64,000 nucleotides of DNA from contig JADJMH010000013.1 in assembly GCA_016709675.1 (NCBI GenBank), positions 118,684 through 182,683 of the forward strand, in the 5' to 3' direction. A model generated the notes under the pieces. It searched no databases. It worked only from the letters and a program-made list of their open reading frames with translations, and was not told where the DNA came from. Positions 1 through 6,826 of the stretch are shown one piece after another. The stretch is from Candidatus Accumulibacter proximus (GTDB taxonomy: Bacteria; Pseudomonadota; Gammaproteobacteria; Burkholderiales; Rhodocyclaceae). Within the stretch, counting starts at the first letter, position 1; each line of letters begins with the position of its first letter. The translations under genes were made by a program, and so were the position numbers.

Positions 1-331
1 AGACTTGCATCATGCCGTTCGGGGCCATGGCAGCGTTGAAGTAGGGCGAACGTACGACATAGACCCGCGTGTCCGGGCAGTGGTCTCCGGCCAATCGGCA
101 GGCCACCCCGGAGACGTAACTGTTCAGGGCTGCATCACGCACAAGGAAACGACTCTTCTTCAGGCGCGCCTCCTCGCGGCTGAGCAACGCCCACAGGCCA
201 CCCTCGTCGCTGCTCGGATCGGGCCTCTCCAGTCGCGCTGGTAGAGGACCCTGACCGGCGGCAAGCAGATGGGAGGCACTGGCCATCAGGCCGCAGCAGG
301 TACAGCCGGTGATGAAATCTCGCCGCCGCAC
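1..331 (-). CDS. M48-family metalloprotease, N-terminal part (runs off the left edge)
   Basis: Reading the minus strand from the GTG at 331 gives 110 residues open to the window edge. It begins RRRDFITG, a twin-arginine-like export signal, followed by a short hydrophobic stretch. The later part contains LNSYVSGVACRLAGDHCPD and VYVVRSPYFNAAMAPNG, which match the segment before the HEXXH helix in periplasmic BepA/LoiP-like M48 peptidases; HEXXH itself lies outside the window. The start lies 4 bases after the stop of the upstream secreted protein, so the two are probably one operon. GTG was chosen because it directly precedes the export signal. The family call is from recalled motifs. Confidence 0.65.
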   Translation of the reverse strand, partial: MRRRDFITGCTCCGLMASASHLLAAGQGPLPARLERPDPSSDEGGLWALLSREEARLKKSRFLVRDAALNSYVSGVACRLAGDHCPDTRVYVVRSPYFNAAMAPNGMMQV

Positions 332-335
332 GCGC

Positions 336-1025
336 TTACTCCGGGAAACTGTCGAGCAGCGCGTCGCATGACTCCCGCGCCTTGTCGAGTTCGCGCAGGT
401 CGCCACTTCCCCTCAACAGACGGTTGAACCAGACGACTCGACCGGTCGTCAGGTCGACCAGCGAAGCATAGCCCACCTGAAAGCCTCCCGAGAGGCCGAC
501 GCCCAGGAGTGCTCCGACGACCATCATCGCCACTCTCTGGCCGCTCGTGTAACTGTCGCGAACGAAGGCAAACAGGGCGTAATCCGCGCCGGTCCGCGCA
601 CGGAGTACCGCCACCTCGTCGCCGAGCGACCAGTCCAGCTTGCCTTCCTTGGTCGGCAAGGCGAACATGCCCTGCTGATGCAGAATGATCGCCTGGCCGA
701 CAGCCGCATGCAGACGATTGAGGCTGTCGCTGACTTCGTCACCCTCGTCCGGCAAAGCCTTGAAGTTCACGTTGAGCGCGCTTTTGCGAGTCAGGAAGGC
801 CTCGCGGAGATTGGCGTGCGCCTTCTCGGTCCATTCCGCCTGGGGTTCGAGAATGCCACCCGCGCTGACCGAAAACAATTCAATGTCGAGTGGCATCAGA
901 ACAACGGCCGCGCCGCCTGGCAAGCGGCTAAACCCTTCCGCCAGGCTGGCCGCGGTCACGGTCAGCGGCCAGCAGAGCAGGCAGGCCAGTACCCACCACT
1001 GACCAACACGGCGAGAATAGGCCAT
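336..1025 (-). CDS. Secreted hypothetical protein paired with the M48 peptidase
   Basis: A 229-residue protein from the ATG at 1025, which has a GGAGGGGG ribosome-binding stretch almost touching it; a TTG at 1055 is the alternative. The first 25 residues (AYSRRVGQWWVLACLLCWPL...) form a signal peptide. The mature part has no catalytic motif I recognise. It contains a Gly/Val/Met-rich hydrophobic segment (MMVVGALLGVGLSGGFQ) near residues 165-185, then 'LVDLTTGRVVWFNRL', a phrase typical of envelope proteins of the GNA1162/DUF799-like kind. It lies 4 bases upstream of the M48 protease gene, so a shared envelope role is likely but unproven. Confidence 0.6.
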   Translation of the reverse strand: MAYSRRVGQWWVLACLLCWPLTVTAASLAEGFSRLPGGAAVVLMPLDIELFSVSAGGILEPQAEWTEKAHANLREAFLTRKSALNVNFKALPDEGDEVSDSLNRLHAAVGQAIILHQQGMFALPTKEGKLDWSLGDEVAVLRARTGADYALFAFVRDSYTSGQRVAMMVVGALLGVGLSGGFQVGYASLVDLTTGRVVWFNRLLRGSGDLRELDKARESCDALLDSFPE

Positions 1026-1635
1026 CCCCCCTCCAGCAAACGATAGGCAATCCAACGGTACCGAGAAGAGTATATGAGCCTCTATCGAGCGGCGTCAATC
1101 TCCAAACCTGCTCCAGGAGCCACTGAAAAATCACCCGAATCCGGGCCCCCGTCGTGCCCGGGGTCAGCCGCCTGACCGCTCCGGCTGGGAGGATGGATCA
1201 CCGCAGGCACGCGTCCTCTGGCGACGGGCAACGGCAGCTCGCGTTGCTTCCGGCTTGACCTTTGCGCATTGCCACTACCAACCCGGCGGCTGCCAGACGA
1301 TGCGCTGCTCGAATTCCTACTCCGGCGATTGCTGGAACGGCGGTTCGGGCTCGCCCGCGTTGGGCGGTCTGATGGGACTGGCGCGACCCATGAAGTCCGC
1401 CGAGCGCCACCGCGGCTTGCTGGATGAATACCTATCGGACGACAGGACAGGCGACTCTGCCAAAAGGCGTTGTGCAATGGCAGGCGATGTGCCGCAGCAA
1501 GCCCGAATTGTCAATCGGACGGCCGTTCGCGCGTGCCAGTCCCCAGATGACGGAAGCCGAATACAAGGCCTGCGACGCGCCTTCCTGGCAAGGGACTCCC
1601 CGGTGGGAACCGGCTATACTGTCCGCACAACTCAC
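1026..1635. other. Non-coding or unrecognised stretch
   Basis: About 610 bases between divergent genes. An open frame runs through it upstream of the ATG at 1636, but its residues are low-quality (Cys/Arg/Gly-rich, no domain) and a convincing signal peptide starts only downstream. It should hold promoters for both flanking genes; I cannot fix a -10/-35 pair with confidence. Confidence 0.4.
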
Positions 1636-2526
1636 ATGGCGACGACAATGGTGGCGCGGATCCGTCAAATGTTCACTTTTCGTCTGCTTGCGCTCTGCTC
1701 GCTCCTCGTGGGGCTGTCCCCGCTGCAAGCGGGCGAACGCGATGTCGCCCGGGAGATGGCGTTCTTCTACAGGAACCCTCGCTCCGAGATACTGATCGGC
1801 GTGCTCGATCGCTACCAGGGTTTGCCGTCTCGAGCAGACTGGCGAGCTTATCCGGCACTCGCCGGATTCCTCGCCGTGCTCTTCCGGACGAGAGCTGACG
1901 AGATCGAGGGCTGGCTGCCAGCTCGCCTCACTGCCAAGTCGGCGACTGCGCTAACCGCCGCTTTGCTGCTCTCGGGTAACCCGTCGGCGCTCGCCAAGCT
2001 CAAGAGCAGACTTGACAGTGCCGGCCAGGACGAAAAGCTACGAGCCGAGTTTGCCGGACTTCCGTCCCGCCTCGAAGAGATACGGATCAGAACAGCTACC
2101 CATCTCGACATCCTGTGGGGCGCTTCGTTCGCCAGCGGGGACGCGCGCTTTCCACGAATGATCGTCGAGTTCTTTGCGCGGACGGTCAATCGCTCCGAAC
2201 AGATCGCGCTCGATGTGACAAAGACGACGATCGCCCTGATGGGTGGATCGAGCGAAATCTACAGCCAACTGAAGCCGAAGCATGGCGATGCGGTGGCCTT
2301 CGAGATCATCATCGCCGCAACAGCGCTATGGTCGCTCCAGTCGAACGCCCGTGAGCACGAGTTCGTCGACCAGGTCATCGCGCAATACCTGCACGAGTTT
2401 TCCGCCACCTATGCTGCCAAAGCGCTGACGGCGATCCGGAACGTGCCGCGGAGATCGCCCGCCGGCCCCAGTGCCACCAGGTCACGCTGTACCAACACCA
2501 GTCAGCCTCCAACCTGTCCGACTTGA
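1636..2526 (+). CDS. Secreted hypothetical protein with foreign C-terminus
   Basis: The chosen ATG at 1636 precedes a signal peptide (MFTFRLLALCSLLVGLSPLQAG from the internal ATG at 1669, which is an equally good start). The mature part is helical, about 240 residues, with repeated short Arg/Leu-rich helices ('LPSRADWRAYPALAGFLAVL', 'WLPARLTAKSATALTAALLL'), resembling secreted helical-repeat proteins; no family recognised. The last 35 or so codons are out of character (Arg/Pro/Ser/Thr-rich), and in the neighbouring frame the same DNA encodes an IS1634-type transposase tail. The true C-terminus is therefore missing and the gene is probably truncated near 2420. Confidence 0.5.
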   Translation: MATTMVARIRQMFTFRLLALCSLLVGLSPLQAGERDVAREMAFFYRNPRSEILIGVLDRYQGLPSRADWRAYPALAGFLAVLFRTRADEIEGWLPARLTAKSATALTAALLLSGNPSALAKLKSRLDSAGQDEKLRAEFAGLPSRLEEIRIRTATHLDILWGASFASGDARFPRMIVEFFARTVNRSEQIALDVTKTTIALMGGSSEIYSQLKPKHGDAVAFEIIIAATALWSLQSNAREHEFVDQVIAQYLHEFSATYAAKALTAIRNVPRRSPAGPSATRSRCTNTSQPPTCPT

Positions 2527-2560
2527 ACCCCCCCCCAAGAAAAGGATCTGGTCGAAAATC
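2420..2560 (+). mobile_element. Degraded C-terminal remnant of an IS1634-family transposase
   Basis: In the frame starting at base 2430 the translation GDPERAAEIARRPQCHQVTL, then YQHQSASNLSDLNP, aligns with the C-terminus of the IS1634-type transposase at 32 kb (SPERALEIARRIQYHQVTL, then HQRQSASGLSAITPQQKELFE). After a nine-C run at 2528-2536 the match continues one frame over (PPQEKDLVE). DNA similarity is visible by eye over roughly 120 bases. No inverted repeat or other transposase portion is present, so this is a scar of an old insertion that cut off the preceding gene. Confidence 0.6.
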
Positions 2561-2801
2561 CTGCTGCGCGAAAACGCGAGATCGTCGAGGCCATCGGCGT
2601 CTGTTGGCAGGGTGATGGCGTGACGCCGCAGCAATTCGATCAGCATCGAGAGGTTGTGCGTTCTTTGAAACCCGCAACCGATAAAACGGGGCCGTGCAAT
2701 CATCCAGCAAGCAAGCGGGAAACAGCCGAGCGACGATGAGTGCCAGAGCGTGCCGCATCGCAAGCTTGCCATGCTGCCCCTCGCGAGGCAAAAGAACGAC
2801 A

Positions 2802-4031
2802 ATGCTCGACATCCCAAAGCCGAGCATTCGAACCATGCCCTACGTCAGCGAACACCCCAGCGACTATCCCCGACGCATTCTCATTGCCGTCACCGGCCTG
2901 TCGCCGCAGATCGTCACCGAAACCCTGTACGCGCTCGCCGTCGCCCCCGCGCAAGCCGCCTTCGTGCCTACCGACATCCACCTCATCACCACCCGCAGTG
3001 GCGCCGAGAAGGCGCGCCTCGCGCTGCTCTCGGAGGAGCCCGGCTGGTTCCACCACCTCTGCCAGGACTACGCGCTGCCGCCGATCAACTTCGCCACCAG
3101 AAACATCCACGTGCTTGAAGACGCCGACGGCAATGCGCTCGAAGACATCCGCTCGCCCGACGACAACTGCCGCGCCGCCGATGGCATCACCGAGATCATC
3201 CGCGAGTTCACCGCCGATCCGGACTGCGCGCTGCATGTCTCGATCGCCGGCGGCCGCAAGACGATGGGTTTCTTCCTCGGCTACGCCCTGTCGCTCTACG
3301 GCCGGCCGCAGGACAAGCTCTCGCACGTCCTGGTTTCCGAGCCCTTCGAGTCGAGCATCGGCTTCTACTACCCGACGCCGGCCAGCCGGGTGCTGGAACT
3401 CGCCGGTGGCCGCCTCGCCGACACCGCCAGCGCGCAGGTAACGCTCGCCGAACTGCCCTTCGTCAGCCTGCGCCACGGCCTGCCGGAAGCGCTGCTGACC
3501 GGCCGCGCCAGCTACAACCAGACCGTCGAAGCCGCCCGCCGGGGGCTGGCACCACCGGAACTGCAGATTGACCTCGCCTCGCGCCGGGTGCGCGCCGCCG
3601 GCAAGGTGTTCGCACTACCGCCGGCCGAACTGGCGCTGCTCAGCGTCTTCGCCCGGCGCGCACTTTGCGGCGAGGGAGCACTCCCGGCACCACCCAGGGA
3701 ACTGCCAGACCTCGAATGGCGAAAGCGCTATCTCGTCGAGCTGCGCTGGATCGACGGCCTGTTCGGCGAACGCGACACCACCGAACGTGCTCTGAGAAAG
3801 GGGATGGACGGCAGCTACTTCTCGATCCATCTCTCGAAGCTCAAGAAAATCCTCAAGCGTGAACTCGGTTCCGCCGCTGCGCCCTACCTGATCAGCGACG
3901 GCGCCAGCCGGCCGCGTCGCTACCGGCTCGAACTGCCCCCTTCGGCCGTGTGGTATGGTCCGCTGGGGACGGCAGCCTCGGTCGCGACCAACCTCGTCGA
4001 CAACGGAACTGCTCGGGGAACACGCGCGTGA
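2802..4031 (+). CDS. NE0113-family CRISPR protein: CARF domain with C-terminal winged helix
   Basis: The N-terminal half starts with RRILIAVTGLSPQIVTETLYAL, the signature of the TIGR02584/Cas_NE0113 family, and contains 'SIAGGRKTMGFFLGYALSLYG', the ligand-loop region of a CARF (Rossmann-like) sensor. The C-terminal ~130 residues (LPPAELALLSVFARR...FSIHLSKLKKILKREL...YRLELPP) look like a winged helix, so the protein is likely a cyclic-oligoadenylate-responsive DNA-binding regulator; no HEPN RxxxxH motif is seen. 409 residues from ATG 2802 (GAGG at 2785-2788 is rather far); ATG 2835 (MPYVSEHP...) is equally plausible. Its stop overlaps the next GTG (GTGA, 4028-4031), making it the first gene of the effector operon. 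Ligand and DNA target are inference. Confidence 0.8.
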   Translation: MLDIPKPSIRTMPYVSEHPSDYPRRILIAVTGLSPQIVTETLYALAVAPAQAAFVPTDIHLITTRSGAEKARLALLSEEPGWFHHLCQDYALPPINFATRNIHVLEDADGNALEDIRSPDDNCRAADGITEIIREFTADPDCALHVSIAGGRKTMGFFLGYALSLYGRPQDKLSHVLVSEPFESSIGFYYPTPASRVLELAGGRLADTASAQVTLAELPFVSLRHGLPEALLTGRASYNQTVEAARRGLAPPELQIDLASRRVRAAGKVFALPPAELALLSVFARRALCGEGALPAPPRELPDLEWRKRYLVELRWIDGLFGERDTTERALRKGMDGSYFSIHLSKLKKILKRELGSAAAPYLISDGASRPRRYRLELPPSAVWYGPLGTAASVATNLVDNGTARGTRA

Positions 4032-4243
4032 CCACCCTCATCAGCCTTCTCGGCAAAGGCCGCCTCGACCCGCGCACCGGCTACCGCACGGCCACCTACC
4101 GCTTCGACCCTGGCTTCGCGCCGCTGCTCGCGGCCGACGGCATGGACCAGGAACGTGCCGACCAGAATGCAGGCACAGTCGACGAAGAGAACCGCCTGCG
4201 CGGCCGGCTCGAAGCGCTGCGCAAAGAACTCTTCCAGCCTTGA
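4028..4243 (+). CDS. 71-residue N-terminal stub of a Csx1/Csx2 (TM1812-family) CARF protein
   Basis: Starts with a GTG overlapping the previous stop. Residues 1-27 (TTLISLLGKGRLDPRTGYRTATYRF) are the classic opening strand and GxG loop of the TM1812/TIGR02221 family, whose members are normally several hundred residues and carry a HEPN ribonuclease domain. Here the protein jumps after about residue 35 to a short charged helix (DEENRLRGRLEALRKELFQP) and stops. The simplest reading is an in-frame internal deletion that removed the rest of the CARF and the HEPN domain, leaving the reading frame and operon spacing intact. It should have no RNase activity. Confidence 0.6.
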   Translation: MTTLISLLGKGRLDPRTGYRTATYRFDPGFAPLLAADGMDQERADQNAGTVDEENRLRGRLEALRKELFQP

Positions 4244-4257
4244 CCAGGATCCGTACC

Positions 4258-5148
4258 ATGAACGAGCGCCCAGCCGCCTTCCCGATAGCGCCCCTGCGTT
4301 TCACGCTGCGCTCCGCGGGGCTCACCTTCCCGGATTTTAGCGGCAGCGTCTGGCATGGCGGACTTGGCAAGATGCTCGCGCAGCATTTTCCGACCTCTTA
4401 TCAGCTGCTCTACGGCGGTCAGAATCTTGCCCGTCTTTATGCCCTGCGTCCGCCCGTGGACGAGCGCTTTCCTCCGGGGAGTCTCCTGACCTTCCATCTC
4501 AACCTGTTCGGCGCAGCCACCGGACACGTCCTCGCCTGCACCCAGGCGATCGCATTGCTCGGTGAAGCCGGGATGGACCCAGCCGGTCACTATCGGCTCG
4601 AAGAGGCCAGCGTCCTGCTTCCCGAGGGCGATGCCGTGTTCTTCCGGGCCGGCGACGGATTGATCACGGCCCCACAAGTAGCCGACTTCCGAGAGTGGGT
4701 GGGGCGGGATGCGGCACAGCAGCGAGTGGGCATTCGCCTGCTGACGCCGCTGTTCATAAAAGAGGGGAACAAGCAATTGCAGGAGGCACCGAGCTACGCC
4801 CAACTACTGCACCGCCTGTTCAGCCGCCTTGATCAACTGGCGCACGTCATCGGCAGCGAGCCACCGATCGCCAAGTGCGCCCGCGCGCCGCTGTTCGAGG
4901 AAGCCCGCCAGGTTGCTCTGGTCGGCGCGGAAGTAGGCTGGCCAGAGCTAAGCCGGCGTTCCGCGCGCACGAAGCAACAGATGAAGTTGGAAGGCCTGCT
5001 CGGCCACCTGCAGTTCGCCGGCGAACTGACACACACGCTGCCCTGGCTGATCGCTGGTCAGCAGGTCCAGATCGGCGCCAAGACGGCGTTCGGCTTTGGC
5101 GGCTACCAGATTCAAATCGACTACGAAACGGGAGGGTCTCGTGGATAA
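4258..5148 (+). CDS. cas6: Cas6 crRNA-processing endoribonuclease
   Basis: A 296-residue RAMP-fold protein of the Cas6 C-terminal (PF10040-like) type that cleaves pre-crRNA within repeats. The opening APLRFTLRSAGLTFPDFSGSVWHGGLG and the closing 'GELTHTLPWLIAGQQVQIGAKTAFGFGGYQI', with its glycine-rich loop, match type III-associated Cas6 proteins. Conserved His residues that could be catalytic are present but I cannot assign one. The ATG at 4258 follows the Csx1 stub by 14 bases; the 3' end overlaps cas10 by 8 bases. The array repeats here can fold into a small hairpin and end in ATTAAGAC, consistent with an 8-nt Cas6-generated 5' handle. Confidence 0.85.
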   Translation: MNERPAAFPIAPLRFTLRSAGLTFPDFSGSVWHGGLGKMLAQHFPTSYQLLYGGQNLARLYALRPPVDERFPPGSLLTFHLNLFGAATGHVLACTQAIALLGEAGMDPAGHYRLEEASVLLPEGDAVFFRAGDGLITAPQVADFREWVGRDAAQQRVGIRLLTPLFIKEGNKQLQEAPSYAQLLHRLFSRLDQLAHVIGSEPPIAKCARAPLFEEARQVALVGAEVGWPELSRRSARTKQQMKLEGLLGHLQFAGELTHTLPWLIAGQQVQIGAKTAFGFGGYQIQIDYETGGSRG

Positions 5149-6826
5149 ATCGCAACATCTGCTGTTCATTGAAACATCCGGCAACCAGAGCTACATCTAT
5201 GCCACCAACAAGCTGCGCGAAAACATCGGCGCGTCGGAACTCACCCATCGCGCAGGAACGCGATGGGTCCTGGACGCGGCCGGCTTCAAGGAGGTAACGA
5301 CCGATGACCCGCAGGCCTATCGGCAATGGCTCGCACGCGGGCCGCTCAGGGATGGCGTCGAAGTCGTCCTTGCCACTTCCGGCAAGGCGCTGCTCGTCGT
5401 CGCCGGTCGCGAGCGTGCCCGGCAGATCCTTGCCACCCTGACCAAGCACGCCGCCAAGGAAGCGCCGGGGCTGTCGGTCGGTGGCGCGATCGTCGACCTG
5501 CCGTCGCGACAGAACGCTGATGTCAAGAGCGCCATTGGTGCTGTTCACGATCGTTTCAACGCCAACCGTGATCTGATGCCTGCTCCCGCCCAGCGCTTCA
5601 CGATGCTGCCGTTTTGCCAGCCCTGCGCCACGTCGGGGTTGCCGGCGAGCGGACTGGACAAGAAAGCCGCAAAACAGGAGGCGTCGATGCCCTTCGCGGC
5701 GCCGGCGCTAGCCAAACGCAAGTGCGCCGACGACTGGTTTAAGCGCATCCGGCAGATGTTTCGCAATAACGACGCTGATTTCTTCATTGCCACGAGTGCC
5801 CATCAACTCGAACAAGAGTTTGACGAGCTGCCCTGGCTGGCAGTCGTTCATTCCGACGGCAATGGTCTCGGGCAGATCATGATGCAGTTCGACCGCTGGC
5901 TCAGCGACGGTGACGACTACCTTGCCACGCTGCGCGCTTTTTCTGTCGAACTCGACGCGGCAACAGAAGACGCCTTCTACAGCGCTTGCCAACGTCTGCG
6001 TTCCCTCGGCGCGGCGGGGGAACGCAGACGTTTGCCGGTGGTGCCTTTGCTGCTCGGTGGCGACGACTTGACTGTTCTGGTGCACGGCCACTACGCCCTA
6101 CCGTTTGCCCGAGACTTTCTCGAAGCGTTCGAAGCAAAGTGCGCAGAACAGCCGACTATCGCCCGCATTGCCCAACAGGCACTGGGCGCTGGGCGACTCT
6201 CGGCCGGTGCTGGCGTAGCGATCGTCAAGACGCACTTTCCCTTCCATAGCGCGTACGACCTGGCCGAATCGCTTCTGCGATCGGCGAAGATCGTCAAGCG
6301 CAAAGTGCGCAGCGCCGATGGCCAGCATCCGCACCCGTGTTCGGCGCTCGACTTTCATGTCCTCTTTGATGCCGCGTATTCAAGTCTCGAAACGATTCGG
6401 CAGAAGCGACGCACGGCGCTCGATGTCCGGCGCCTGTGGGGCGGACCGTACGTCGTCACCCCGCTAAGCCGCCTGACCGGCACGCCAGGCCTTGACTGGG
6501 CGTGTCAGCATCACCTCGAGGCCTTGATCAAACGCGTCGACGCGCTCAATCGGCGCGATACTGACGATCGCCCGCAGCTTCCGCGCAGCCAGATGCACAT
6601 GCTGCGCGAAGCGCTTTCCCAGGGCAAGACATTCGCCGACGCAAGACTGGGCGAGCTTGCGCGACTCAACGAGCAAGGTCTGGCCGACCTCATTGAACAG
6701 GCGGGTTCGCTGTTTGATGAGACTGATGACCCCGGCGTGACGCGCTTTCTCGATGCTCTGGTCAGCGCAGAATTCTGGGGGAACCAAGCGGGCACAACGA
6801 GTGCAACGGAGGAGCACGAGCAATGA
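5141..6826 (+). CDS. cas10: Cas10 large subunit, GGDD cyclase type, no HD domain
   Basis: 561 residues from the GTG at 5141, which has GGAGGG at 5131-5136. The N-terminus goes straight into the first palm-like segment (LLFIETSGNQSYIYATNKLRENIGAS); no N-terminal HD nuclease domain is visible. A CQPC pair near residue 160 suggests a zinc-binding knuckle. Palm 2 shows 'VVHSDGNGLG' and the GGDD cyclase motif at residues 306-309 (bases 6056-6067). The expected activity is target-RNA-triggered synthesis of cyclic oligoadenylates without DNA cleavage. It lies between cas6 and csx10 and overlaps both. Family assignment is strong; the identity of the signal (cA3, cA4 or cA6) cannot be read from sequence. 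Confidence 0.92.
   Translation: MDKSQHLLFIETSGNQSYIYATNKLRENIGASELTHRAGTRWVLDAAGFKEVTTDDPQAYRQWLARGPLRDGVEVVLATSGKALLVVAGRERARQILATLTKHAAKEAPGLSVGGAIVDLPSRQNADVKSAIGAVHDRFNANRDLMPAPAQRFTMLPFCQPCATSGLPASGLDKKAAKQEASMPFAAPALAKRKCADDWFKRIRQMFRNNDADFFIATSAHQLEQEFDELPWLAVVHSDGNGLGQIMMQFDRWLSDGDDYLATLRAFSVELDAATEDAFYSACQRLRSLGAAGERRRLPVVPLLLGGDDLTVLVHGHYALPFARDFLEAFEAKCAEQPTIARIAQQALGAGRLSAGAGVAIVKTHFPFHSAYDLAESLLRSAKIVKRKVRSADGQHPHPCSALDFHVLFDAAYSSLETIRQKRRTALDVRRLWGGPYVVTPLSRLTGTPGLDWACQHHLEALIKRVDALNRRDTDDRPQLPRSQMHMLREALSQGKTFADARLGELARLNEQGLADLIEQAGSLFDETDDPGVTRFLDALVSAEFWGNQAGTTSATEEHEQ

Noticed and set aside
2545..2680. Minus-strand translation FQRTHNLSMLIELLRRHAI followed by TLPTDADGLDDLAF resembles the end of a HEPN-domain protein.
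   Set aside because: Only one ~35-residue stretch fits, the rest of the domain is missing or out of frame, and part of it is antisense to the IS1634 remnant. Too weak to annotate, though a HEPN scar beside a CRISPR operon would be worth a profile search.
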